Of a DNA stretch of 64,000 bases, positions 34,049-42,572 are shown in pieces (within the stretch, counting starts at the first letter, position 1; every line of letters starts with the position of its first letter). Both the position numbers and the translations under genes were made by a program. This stretch comes from CBDBND01 sp965262665 (GTDB lineage Bacteria > Pseudomonadota > Alphaproteobacteria > Rhodospirillales > Rhodospirillaceae), in contig CBDHFR010000003.1 of NCBI GenBank assembly GCA_965262665.1, positions 1-64,000 on the forward strand, read 5' to 3'. The notes beneath the pieces are model-generated. The model was not told the origin of the DNA. It ran no database searches and saw only the letters and a program-made list of their open reading frames with translations.

Positions 34049-34145
34049 GTCTGACACCAAATCGCCTCGGGATATAGAATCATGGAGTGGGACGCTTGGG
34101 AATCCCCTTCGATTCACAATTCAGTCAAACCGCTCTAGTTAAAAA

Positions 34146-34676
34146 TCACTTTTCTTTGAGGCGAGGAATCAGCTCGACGAAGTTGCAGGGTTTGTGACGA
34201 ATATCCAGCTGGTATTTGAGGATTTCATCCCAGCCGTCTTTGACGGCGCCGTTGGAACCGGGCAGCGCGAATAAATAAGTGCCGCGAGCGACACCGGCGG
34301 TCGCGCGAGATTGCACCGTTGAGGTGCCGATGGATTTCAGACTGACATAGCGAAACAGTTCACCGAAGCCTGGAATATCTTTTTCACACACCTGTTCAAA
34401 AGCTTCCGGCGTCACGTCGCGGCCGGTAAGACCGGTTCCACCGTTGGTGATGATGACATCCACGTCGGGATCATCGATCCAGGCGGTGAGCTGATCGACA
34501 ATATCCGGCACCTCGTCCTTGACGATCTTACGCTCAGCCAATGTATGGCCAGCTTTGGTTAAACGATCGGCCAGCAGTTTACCCGAAGTGTCTGTCTCCG
34601 GTGTGCGGCTGTCGGTAACGGTCAACACACCGATGTTGATGGGGACAAAGGGTTTGCTTTCGTCGATGCCAGCCAT
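34146..34676 (-). CDS. moaB: Molybdenum cofactor biosynthesis protein B
   Basis: 176 aa, the normal length of MoaB. The MPT-binding motif is TNGGTGLTGRDVTPEAFEQV near residue 95, with the N-terminal NIGVLTVTDSRTPETDTSGK. MoaB/Mog proteins adenylate or handle molybdopterin in the cytoplasm before molybdate insertion. The UDG gene ends 20 bases upstream on the same strand, so they probably share a transcript. The C-terminus runs to within a few bases of the IS630 insertion and is intact. Confidence 0.9.
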   Translation of the reverse strand: MAGIDESKPFVPINIGVLTVTDSRTPETDTSGKLLADRLTKAGHTLAERKIVKDEVPDIVDQLTAWIDDPDVDVIITNGGTGLTGRDVTPEAFEQVCEKDIPGFGELFRYVSLKSIGTSTVQSRATAGVARGTYLFALPGSNGAVKDGWDEILKYQLDIRHKPCNFVELIPRLKEK

Positions 34677-34695
34677 AGTTATGAACTCATCATGG

Positions 34696-35535
34696 TCAAG
34701 AGAGGCTGTCCAGTTTCTCTTTCACCGCCAGCAGATCGCGCCAAGCGAGGCGTTTCTGCTGGGGCGAGCGTAGCAGGTACGCAGGATGGAACGTGGCCAT
34801 GGCCGGGATCGGCGCCTCCAGACCAGGAAGAGAAACCTCTTCCCATCGGCCGCGCAACCGGGTGATGCCTTGGGACCGGTTAAGAAAGGTCTTCGCTGAT
34901 AATCCGCCGACCATGAGAATCACTGCCGGCTGCATCAGCTCCACATGGCGCACGATGAAGGGCACGCAGAGACCCACCTCTTCCGGCGTGGGTTTACGGT
35001 TGCCGGGCGGGCGCCAAGGGATGACATTGGAGATGTAAGCCGTGTCCCGCGTGTAACCGATGGACTCCAGCATTCGATCCAACAGTTTTCCGGACACGCC
35101 GACGAAGGGCAGACCCTGACGGTCTTCGTCACTGCCTGGGGCTTCGCCAATAATCATCAACCGGGCATCGGGATTGCCGGCTGCAAACACTGTCGATTTG
35201 GCGGTGGCTTTAAGCGCACAGCCCTCGAAAGCTTCAAGAGCCAACCGCAATTCATCCAGCGTTGTCGCGGCCTGGGCCGCATCAGTCGCCGATTGAGCAT
35301 CGGCCGCGACCGGCTGTGCGGTCGGAATGACAGACCGGCCTGTGCGCTTGGCCGGACGAGAGGCCTTCATGTTTGGTGGCGCCGGGCTCGGGCGTTGTCT
35401 CTCAATACCGGCGTTTTCCGACAGTGCATAGCGGTCAATGGGATCCTCTCCGATTGCCTCGTCAACGCCGGCGTCAAGGTAAAACCGGAGCACGTCGTCG
35501 GGGGTCAGTTGACCGTCAAAAGCCTGCTTGAACAT
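34696..35535 (-). CDS. Uracil-DNA glycosylase, family 4-like
   Basis: 279 aa. Removes uracil from DNA to start base-excision repair. Motif A reads GEAPGSDEDRQGLPFVGVSG near residue 133 and the second motif ATFHPAYLLRSPQQKR near 252, typical of family 4 / SPO1 polymerase-related UDGs. The first ~95 residues are a low-complexity Pro/Ala region, common in alphaproteobacterial members. Family 4 enzymes carry a 4Fe-4S cluster; here I see Cys in EGCALKAT and GLCVPF but cannot assign all four ligands. Divergent from the ETF-QO gene. Confidence 0.85.
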   Translation of the reverse strand: MFKQAFDGQLTPDDVLRFYLDAGVDEAIGEDPIDRYALSENAGIERQRPSPAPPNMKASRPAKRTGRSVIPTAQPVAADAQSATDAAQAATTLDELRLALEAFEGCALKATAKSTVFAAGNPDARLMIIGEAPGSDEDRQGLPFVGVSGKLLDRMLESIGYTRDTAYISNVIPWRPPGNRKPTPEEVGLCVPFIVRHVELMQPAVILMVGGLSAKTFLNRSQGITRLRGRWEEVSLPGLEAPIPAMATFHPAYLLRSPQQKRLAWRDLLAVKEKLDSLS

Positions 35536-35648
35536 GGGTTTAGCCTTAACACGACCGAGAACTTGGAACCACAGCGGCGATGGACCATAGACGCCTCCAG
35601 CGGCTATGTTGCTTCAACCTCTGAGACGCTGATGTAAAGGGAAGCGGC

Positions 35649-37304
35649 ATGGAACGGGAAGCGATGGAATTCGACGTGGTCATCGTCGGTGGTGGACCGG
35701 CCGGCCTGTCAGCCGCCATCCGGCTCAAGCAATTGGAAGCAGAGAAAGGCCGCGAGGTTTCCGTTTGCGTGCTGGAAAAAGGCTCGGAGGTGGGTGCCCA
35801 CATTCTTTCCGGTGCCGTGATCGATCCCATTGCTCTCAACGAGTTGATTCCGGACTGGAAGGAAAAAGGGGCACCTCTCAACACGGAAGTGCGCCAGGAC
35901 CGGTTTCTCTATCTGACGGAAAACGGCGGACTGCGTTTGCCCAATTTCATCATGCCGCCGTTGATGAACAATCACGGCAACTACATTGTCAGCTTGGGCA
36001 ACGTCTGCCGTTGGCTGGCAGAACAGGCGGAAGCCCTTGGCGTGGAAATCTATCCGGGCTTCGCCGGCGCCGAAGTTCTCTACGCGGACGATGGTTCCGT
36101 GCGCGGTGTGGCGACTGGCGACATGGGCGTCGGCAGCGACGGACAAAAGACCGACATGTATGAACCGGGCATCGAGCTGCTCGGCAAATACACCTTTATC
36201 GCTGAAGGCGTGCGCGGCTCTTTGGCCAAGGAAATCATCGGCAAGTTTGAATTGGATGGCGAGTCAGACGTGCCGAAATACGGTATCGGCCTTAAAGAAC
36301 TGTGGGAGGTCAAGCCGGAAAACCATGTGCCGGGGCAGGTCACCCACACCATGGGCTGGCCGCTGACCAGCGACACCGGTGGCGGATCCTTCATATATCA
36401 CTTGGAGGACAATCAAGTGGCCATCGGCTTTGTCCTTCATCTCAACTACAAGAACCCGCATCTCACACCCTTTGATGAGTTTCAACGCTTTAAGCATCAT
36501 CCGAAAATCAAGCCGGTGCTCGAAGGCGGCCGTCGTATTTCCTACGGAGCCCGGGCGATCACGGAAGGTGGATTGCAATCGGTTCCAAAGCTTAGTTTCC
36601 CTGGCGGCGTTTTGATCGGATGTTCGGCAGGTTTTGTGAATCTGCCGCGCATTAAAGGCAGCCATAACGCCATGAAGTCGGGCATGCTCGCCGCCGATGC
36701 AGCCTTTGAAGCGCTAACGGCGAAGCGCTCGGGCGACGAACTGGCCGCTTATGAAGAAACCTACAAAGCCTCTTGGATCTACAAAGACTTAAAACGGGTG
36801 CGCAACGTCAAGCCACTGTGGAGCAGACTCGGCATCGTAGGCGGGCTGATCCTAGGCGGGATCGACATGTGGATGAACAATCTGGGCATCGGTTTGCCCT
36901 TCACTCTTAAGCATGGAGTATCAGACGCAGACACCCTGGTGCCAGTGGATCAAGCCAAATCCATTGATTATCCCAAGCCTGACGGAGTGATTTCCTTCGA
37001 TAAACTCAGCTCGGTGTTCATCTCCAACACCAATCATGGGGAAAATCAGCCCATCCACCTCAAGCTCAGCGACGACACTCTCCCAATCGGCAAAAACTTG
37101 CCTGAGTGGGATGAACCTGCGCAGCGCTATTGTCCGGCGGGGGTTTATGAAGTGGTGGACGATGAGCAAGGAGACGGTAAACGGTTTCAAATCAACGCTC
37201 AGAACTGCGTTCATTGCAAAACTTGCGATATCAAAGACCCCAGCCACAACATCACTTGGACCGTCCCCCAAGGTGGCGGCGGTCCCAATTATCCCAACAT
37301 GTAA
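35649..37304 (+). CDS. Electron transfer flavoprotein-ubiquinone oxidoreductase
   Basis: 551 aa, the usual length. Passes electrons from reduced ETF (fatty-acid and amino-acid oxidation) to ubiquinone at the inner membrane. The FAD motif is DVVIVGGGPAGLSAAIRLKQ near residue 9. The quinone-site and membrane region includes LPRIKGSHNAMKSGMLAADA near 335. The C-terminal 4Fe-4S ligands are RYCPAGVYE and NCVHCKTCDIKDPSHNI. AGGGAAG precedes ATG 35649. It stands alone; a TPR gene follows after 68 bases. All signature regions are intact. Confidence 0.95.
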   Translation: MEREAMEFDVVIVGGGPAGLSAAIRLKQLEAEKGREVSVCVLEKGSEVGAHILSGAVIDPIALNELIPDWKEKGAPLNTEVRQDRFLYLTENGGLRLPNFIMPPLMNNHGNYIVSLGNVCRWLAEQAEALGVEIYPGFAGAEVLYADDGSVRGVATGDMGVGSDGQKTDMYEPGIELLGKYTFIAEGVRGSLAKEIIGKFELDGESDVPKYGIGLKELWEVKPENHVPGQVTHTMGWPLTSDTGGGSFIYHLEDNQVAIGFVLHLNYKNPHLTPFDEFQRFKHHPKIKPVLEGGRRISYGARAITEGGLQSVPKLSFPGGVLIGCSAGFVNLPRIKGSHNAMKSGMLAADAAFEALTAKRSGDELAAYEETYKASWIYKDLKRVRNVKPLWSRLGIVGGLILGGIDMWMNNLGIGLPFTLKHGVSDADTLVPVDQAKSIDYPKPDGVISFDKLSSVFISNTNHGENQPIHLKLSDDTLPIGKNLPEWDEPAQRYCPAGVYEVVDDEQGDGKRFQINAQNCVHCKTCDIKDPSHNITWTVPQGGGGPNYPNM

Positions 37305-37372
37305 CGCGGTGGTGAAGAATTTGGGGTGGAAAACGGGTTTTTCGTTAAGGCGTTACGCCGTATGATAGGGTC

Positions 37373-39058
37373 ATGATCAAAATCCGATTCTTTGCGGCTC
37401 CTGCCCTCACTGGAGCAGTCGCATTTTTCCTCGCTTCATCACCGGTTCTGGGACAGTCGGAACCAAGTGGCTTGGCGGCATCTTATCTGTCGTCCATTCA
37501 CGCCCAGGCAGTAAACGACCCCGAAGCAGCTTCGTTCTATTTGGATGAGGCTCTCAAACTCGATCCCGATAACCGGGGCATGGTCTTACGCGCCTTCATT
37601 CAAAAAGCGCAAATGGGGGATATCGACGGCGCCCTGCCCTATGCGCAAGCTGCCTACGCCGATCGCCCCAGCCTGTCTCTTGCTCCACTGCTGATCGCGG
37701 CGACCCATTACCGGGTCGGGCAATTTGAACGGGCGCTGGAGATCATCAATCGCATATCCGGTTCCAGCACCATCGGTTTGTCGCTGCCTCTTATTCGGGC
37801 CTGGGCGCGTGCTCCGCTGATGGATCATTCCCAAACGTTGGCCACATTGGCTCCGTACGAAGGACGGTCCGAGTGGCGCGTCGTCTACGCCATCATGGCC
37901 GGTATGATTAACGAGTTTTACGGGCGCAACGATGCGGCCCTGGTCTATTACCGCGCCCTGGCCGAGACCGTTGATCGGCAACCCTTGTCCGTCTTGCGCA
38001 TCGTTGCAGAAGGATTTCATCGCTTAAGCCACAGTGACGAAGCCGTCTCCGCCGTCGATCGGTATCGGCAACGCCGTGGGTCGCCCATATGGGAAGGTTA
38101 TTTGTCCAAATATGAGGACCCCGACCAAGCTCCGCCAGCCGTTACGGCACAAATGGGAATGGCTGAAGCTCTCTATGCGGTGACGCGGGCACGGATGCGG
38201 GCCTCGCGACGGTCCTTCGGCCGGCAGATCTCCATGGTCTACGCCCATTTGGCTTTATACTTAAATTCGGATTTGGAGCGGCTATATCTAGAAATTGCTG
38301 AAGCGGTGGCTGGCCAAGGACAATACGACGACGCCAACGCAATGTTGGCAAATATCAAGCGGAGCGAAGCCGGATATCTGATTGCGCAACTACGTATGGC
38401 AGAAAACCTGGAACGGTCCGACCGGACTGATGAAGCTGTCAGTCTCCTCAGAGACCTGGCACGCGTTCGCCCCAATCTTCCCGAACCACTCATTTCCATT
38501 GGCGACATATTGCGCGGCCGGCAGCGGTTTAAAGAAGCCGTTGAAGTATACGATCAGGCGTTTGCCCGATATCCAGGTGGCGATCCCGAAAGATGGGCCC
38601 TGTACTACACGCGCGGTATTGCGCTTGAACGGGTGCAGCAATGGGGCCGCGCCGAAAAAGATTTCAAACGGGCTTTGCAATTGAGTCCTGAAGAAGCGAC
38701 TGTTCTCAATTATCTCGGATATTCCTGGCTCGATCGGGGTGAAAACGTCGCCGAAGCACGCCAAATGATCGAATTGGCGCTCAGCAAGAAGCCGCAAGAC
38801 GGCTATATCGTCGATAGTCTGGGCTGGGCCATGTATCTCATGGGTGAGTTTGAGGAAGCGGTCGTTCAGCTTGAACGGGCAGTGTCCTTGAACCCCTCCG
38901 ATGCCACCATCAACGAGCATTTGGGGGATGCCTACTGGAAAATTGGCCGTGAAAGTGAAGCCCGGTTTCAATGGCGCAGGGCTCTCACCATGGAACCCGA
39001 AGCGGACCAGGCCGTCGATATCCGCGAAAAAATGCAGCGCGGTCTGGCGCGCAACTAA
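37373..39058 (+). CDS. Exported TPR-repeat protein
   Basis: 561 aa. A signal peptide (MIKIRFFAAPALTGAVAFFL, cleavage near VLGQ) is followed by many degenerate helix pairs and clear tetratricopeptide repeats near the C-terminus: WALYYTRGIALERVQQWGRA, ATVLNYLGYSWLDRGENVAE, GYIVDSLGWAMYLMGEFEEA and ATINEHLGDAYWKIGRESEA. Such proteins are common in Alphaproteobacteria upstream of ispE; a role in envelope assembly is likely but unproven. ispE starts 38 bases later. Confidence 0.85.
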   Translation: MIKIRFFAAPALTGAVAFFLASSPVLGQSEPSGLAASYLSSIHAQAVNDPEAASFYLDEALKLDPDNRGMVLRAFIQKAQMGDIDGALPYAQAAYADRPSLSLAPLLIAATHYRVGQFERALEIINRISGSSTIGLSLPLIRAWARAPLMDHSQTLATLAPYEGRSEWRVVYAIMAGMINEFYGRNDAALVYYRALAETVDRQPLSVLRIVAEGFHRLSHSDEAVSAVDRYRQRRGSPIWEGYLSKYEDPDQAPPAVTAQMGMAEALYAVTRARMRASRRSFGRQISMVYAHLALYLNSDLERLYLEIAEAVAGQGQYDDANAMLANIKRSEAGYLIAQLRMAENLERSDRTDEAVSLLRDLARVRPNLPEPLISIGDILRGRQRFKEAVEVYDQAFARYPGGDPERWALYYTRGIALERVQQWGRAEKDFKRALQLSPEEATVLNYLGYSWLDRGENVAEARQMIELALSKKPQDGYIVDSLGWAMYLMGEFEEAVVQLERAVSLNPSDATINEHLGDAYWKIGRESEARFQWRRALTMEPEADQAVDIREKMQRGLARN

Positions 39059-39096
39059 GTGTGGCGCCTTAACCGTCAGGGTTCGATCGTTCGAAA

Positions 39097-39990
39097 ATGA
39101 CGGTATCCGTGACGGTGGATGCGCCGGCCAAGATCAATCTGGCTTTACATGTGACCGGACGCAGAGATGACGGGTTTCATCTGCTCGATTCCCTCGTCGG
39201 CTTTGCCGGCATTTGCGATCGCGTAACCGTAAGTCCGGCCGACGATATTACACTGACGGTAACGGGTCCTGAGGCAGACAACGTGCCGACGACGGACGAC
39301 AACTTGGCTGTGCAAGCCGCTCAGTTCATCAGAACTCTCTTAAATATAAACACCGGCGTGAACATCGTATTGGACAAACACATCCCCGTATCAGCCGGTC
39401 TTGGCGGCGGCTCTGCTGACGCGGCGGCGGTGCTGAAAGCCTGCCGGCGTTTGTGGGACAAACCGTTGAACAATTCGATCGATGACGTTGCCTTAGCCAA
39501 TGTTTTAGGGGCCGATGTTCCTGTTTGCCATTTTGGCCGCGCCGCGCGCGTCACCGGCATCGGCGAAACGGTTGCGGCGGTGACTGCTTGGCCTAACGCG
39601 TGGATGGTGCTGGTCAACCCACGGGTTCCGTTATCGACTGCACAGGTCTTCGATGCTTTTTCTGAGCCCGCGGATGAGCAGCAAACGGAAAGCTTCATAG
39701 CCAGTGGCTGGGGTGCGTCAGCAGAAGACTTCGCAGACAGACTGAAACAATCGCAAAACAGTTTGACGGATACGGCAAAAAGCCTCGCACCGGTTATCGG
39801 CGAAGTTCTGACGGCTCTGGAGGCTGCGCCAAACTGCCTCCTGACCCGAATGAGTGGATCCGGTCCAACCTGTTTCAGCCTGTTTGACACCGAAGCTTAC
39901 GCCCAAGCGGCGGCTGCGACGCTCTCTGCTGAGGAGTCGTCGTGGTGGGTGCGGTCAACTCAATTGCTGGCAGAAACAGAACATGAATAG
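39097..39990 (+). CDS. ispE: 4-diphosphocytidyl-2-C-methyl-D-erythritol kinase
   Basis: 297 aa. Phosphorylates CDP-methylerythritol, the fourth step of the non-mevalonate isoprenoid pathway. GHMP-kinase motifs: DAPAKINLALHVTGRRDDGF at the start, the ATP loop IPVSAGLGGGSADAAAVLKA near residue 93, and the C-terminal RMSGSGPTCFSLFDTE near 254. Probably in one transcript with the TPR gene upstream. The DsbD-like gene starts 102 bases later. Confidence 0.93.
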   Translation: MTVSVTVDAPAKINLALHVTGRRDDGFHLLDSLVGFAGICDRVTVSPADDITLTVTGPEADNVPTTDDNLAVQAAQFIRTLLNINTGVNIVLDKHIPVSAGLGGGSADAAAVLKACRRLWDKPLNNSIDDVALANVLGADVPVCHFGRAARVTGIGETVAAVTAWPNAWMVLVNPRVPLSTAQVFDAFSEPADEQQTESFIASGWGASAEDFADRLKQSQNSLTDTAKSLAPVIGEVLTALEAAPNCLLTRMSGSGPTCFSLFDTEAYAQAAAATLSAEESSWWVRSTQLLAETEHE

Positions 39991-40092
39991 GCGCTATACC
40001 CGTCAAACCTTTGTTTTGCACCGTATATCTTGGACTGAACGCTCCCGCGGTCGTGACTTGAAACCCGTGCTCAGAACACTAAAGTCCGCCCC

Positions 40093-42177
40093 ATGAAACG
40101 ATTCGGACAACTTCTCCTTATCACCATGGGTTTCATCGTTGGTTGGGTGAGCCTTGCCACGGCCCAGTTGCCGATGTTGGCGACCGTAACGACCGAGCGT
40201 GTAACCGCGACATTAATGACTGAGCGTCCCGCTGTAGCACCGGGTGAAACCATTTGGGTCGGTTTGCGTCTGCAGATGGACGAGGGCTGGCACAGCTATT
40301 GGCGCAATCCCGGAGACTCCGGCTTGCCAACGATGATCGATTGGTCAGTGCCTGACGGATTGGCGGCGGGACCCATTCAATGGCCCGCGCCGGAGCGGCA
40401 GCCTTATGGCAGCTTGATGAACTTCGGTTACAGCAATGATGTCACATTGCTCGCCAGGCTATCTGTTGCTGACAACGCGCCGACCGGGTCCGCTGTGCTC
40501 AGCGCCCGGGCGACGTGGCTGGTGTGTGCCGACATCTGCATCCCCGAAGACGGATCTTTCGCGATACCAATCGAAGTTGGTCCAGATGCGGCTCGCGCTT
40601 CGACCCTGGACGGGGCTCATCTCATGTCCGTAGCGGCGACATTACCAGAACCTGTGCCGGGGCCGGTGCGCGCCTCTGTTTCAGACGACACTTTGACGGT
40701 CATAGCAGAGTGGGCGGACATACCCGCGGGTGACATCGACTTTTATCCCTATGCCACCTATCTGATGGACAACGTGGCGCCTCAGGATGTGACCACGACG
40801 ATCGACGGATTCCGATTACGCGTTGCCACCGTGCCCGAACCGGAGGTGGATGAGACGCTGGGTGGTTTGATCACCATCGGCAGGGGTGAAGACCAGCGAG
40901 CCTTTGCCTTTGAAAACGCACCGATGACCATCGGCACCGCGCCACCGTTGGATGCTGTCGGTGCACTGGAGATTGGTCTGATCACCGCTTTGCTGTTCGC
41001 CTTTATCGGCGGTTTGCTGCTCAATCTCATGCCTTGCGTTTTGCCGGTGCTCTCTATCAAAGCAATTGCTGTAGTCAAACATGCAGGCGAAGGCCATACC
41101 CGGCGCGAAGCGTTCGCCTATACCGCGGGTGTCATGGCGTCTTTTGGTGTGTTGGTCGCAGCCCTTCTTGCTTTGAAAGCCGGCGGTGAAAGTTTGGGCT
41201 GGGGATTTCAGCTTCAATCTCCGGGCTTTGTGACGGTTTTGGCCTACATCATGCTGGCCGTCGGCTTAAGCTTGAGCGGTGTGTTCACCATCGGCAGCGG
41301 CATGATGGGTTTCGGATCCAGCTTGATCAAAGACGACGGCCCGACCGCTTCGTTTCTAACCGGTGTTTTGGCCGCTGTGGTGGCAACGCCGTGTACGGCA
41401 CCATTTATGGCCCCGGCCATGGGTTACGCTCTGACCCAACCTCCGTTAATCGTTTTGGCCGTATTCGAAGGTCTGGCACTCGGTTTGGCAGCTCCGTTCT
41501 TAATCATTGGGCTGGTACCAGCGGTGGCAAATGTTTTGCCCAAACCAGGTGCTTGGATGGACACCTTCAAGCAAGTACTGGCCTTTCCCATGTATGGCGC
41601 GGCCGCCTGGTTGGTGTGGGTGGTCGCCCAGCAAGTAGACCCCATGGGTTTGGCAGCAACGCTGTCCGGTCTGGTGCTGATCGCGTTCTGCGCCTGGCTG
41701 TTGGGGCGCGGCTCAGCTGACAGCCGGAGCCGGGCCATCGGTGTCGGGTTTGCCACGGCGGTACTCATCGGGGCACTGGTGCTGGCCGGTATTCCGACGG
41801 CTCCCCCGGCAGGAACGGCGCAAGTGCAGTCCGCCGATGCGGATTGGGAATCCTATTCACCCGCCCGGCTTGACGAATTACGGGCATCGGGTACGCCGGT
41901 GTTCATCAATTTCACTGCGGCGTGGTGCATTACCTGCCTGGTCAATGAGCGGGCGGTGCTGTCCAACACGGATGTACGCGCCGCGCTTGAAGGAAAGGGC
42001 GTGGTGTATCTCAAAGCCGACTGGACCAACCGCGACCCAGCCATTACTACGGCGCTGGAATCCTTCGGTCGGTCGGGTGTGCCGCTATATGTGCTCTACG
42101 GCACCGACGGCCAGCCACAAGTTCAACCGCAGATTCTCACCCCGGGCGGGTTTTTAGAGGCGCTCGAAACCCTTTAG
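40093..42177 (+). CDS. DsbD-like thiol:disulfide interchange protein
   Basis: 694 aa in three parts: a signal peptide and periplasmic beta domain (about 1-265, with a Cys pair in WLVCADICIPED); a membrane domain of about eight helices (about 290-570) with LMPCVLPVLSIKAIA and ATPCTAPFMAPAMGYA holding the transfer cysteines; and a C-terminal thioredoxin domain with FTAAWCITCLVNE near residue 618. It moves reducing power from the cytoplasm to the periplasm for cytochrome c maturation or disulfide repair. The N-terminal domain differs from enterobacterial DsbD alpha, so ScsB-like is also possible. It ends 63 bases before tRNA-Gln. Confidence 0.87.
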   Translation: MKRFGQLLLITMGFIVGWVSLATAQLPMLATVTTERVTATLMTERPAVAPGETIWVGLRLQMDEGWHSYWRNPGDSGLPTMIDWSVPDGLAAGPIQWPAPERQPYGSLMNFGYSNDVTLLARLSVADNAPTGSAVLSARATWLVCADICIPEDGSFAIPIEVGPDAARASTLDGAHLMSVAATLPEPVPGPVRASVSDDTLTVIAEWADIPAGDIDFYPYATYLMDNVAPQDVTTTIDGFRLRVATVPEPEVDETLGGLITIGRGEDQRAFAFENAPMTIGTAPPLDAVGALEIGLITALLFAFIGGLLLNLMPCVLPVLSIKAIAVVKHAGEGHTRREAFAYTAGVMASFGVLVAALLALKAGGESLGWGFQLQSPGFVTVLAYIMLAVGLSLSGVFTIGSGMMGFGSSLIKDDGPTASFLTGVLAAVVATPCTAPFMAPAMGYALTQPPLIVLAVFEGLALGLAAPFLIIGLVPAVANVLPKPGAWMDTFKQVLAFPMYGAAAWLVWVVAQQVDPMGLAATLSGLVLIAFCAWLLGRGSADSRSRAIGVGFATAVLIGALVLAGIPTAPPAGTAQVQSADADWESYSPARLDELRASGTPVFINFTAAWCITCLVNERAVLSNTDVRAALEGKGVVYLKADWTNRDPAITTALESFGRSGVPLYVLYGTDGQPQVQPQILTPGGFLEALETL

Positions 42178-42240
42178 ATCAGCGGTTGAGAGGCGTTGCG
42201 GGTCCGGATGCTTTCCCTTATGGTCCGCCCGATTCCCTGG

Positions 42241-42315
42241 TGGGGCGTGGCCAAGTGGTAAGGCACCGGTTTTTGGTATCGGCATTCGCAGGTTCGAATC
42301 CTGCCGCCCCAGCCA
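42241..42315 (+). tRNA. tRNA-Gln (TTG anticodon)
   Basis: 75 bases including an encoded CCA. The acceptor stem TGGGGCG pairs with CGCCCCA, the T arm is CAGGTTCGAATCCTG, and the anticodon loop TTTTGGTA reads UUG, i.e. Gln CAA. Intact. A GGGAGAG...CTCTCCC hairpin follows. Confidence 0.93.
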
Positions 42316-42329
42316 ACCAGTCTTGCCCC

Positions 42330-42347
42330 GGGAGAGACTTCTCTCCC
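42330..42347 (+). terminator. Hairpin after tRNA-Gln
   Basis: GGGAGAG-ACTT-CTCTCCC, perfect 7-bp stem 15 bases after the tRNA. No T-run, so a processing or weak termination signal. Confidence 0.4.
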
Positions 42348-42572
42348 CTCTCCGACATCTTATAAACATTTCAAACGGTTGCTGCGGTATTGGCACCGTG
42401 TTGGGCACGGAACGGGCACACGGAGAGGTCGAGTAACGTCTTGTATCTCCGGTTTTCTCCGCGACATTTTTTCCAAGTACCCTTTTTCTTCCGCCGCTCA
42501 AAGGCGGGGTATCGGGCCAAGCCTGCCGGCCCGGCAACCTCAACAAAAGCCGCGTAAGAATAGATGGAAGTG

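Larger units (their letters stand above)
29233..34135 (-). mobile_element. IS630-family element interrupted by an IS1595-family transposon
   Basis: Outer ends GAGCAGATTCAATTTAGT and ACTGAATTGTG...CGCTC are imperfect inverted repeats, and both are flanked by TA (29231-29232 and 34136-34137), the IS630 target. Removing the inner transposon (29859-33702) and one 8-bp copy restores a continuous transposase frame. Insertion is between the stop codon of the phosphorylase gene and the 3' end of moaB, so no gene was broken. Confidence 0.82.

Noticed and set aside
42241..42315. tRNA-Gln as integration site of the neighbouring island
   Set aside because: I looked for a second copy of the tRNA 3' end (CGAATCCTGCCGCCCCA) across the accessory region to 53.6 kb and found none. 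The nearby recombinases are serine-type, which rarely use tRNA ends.
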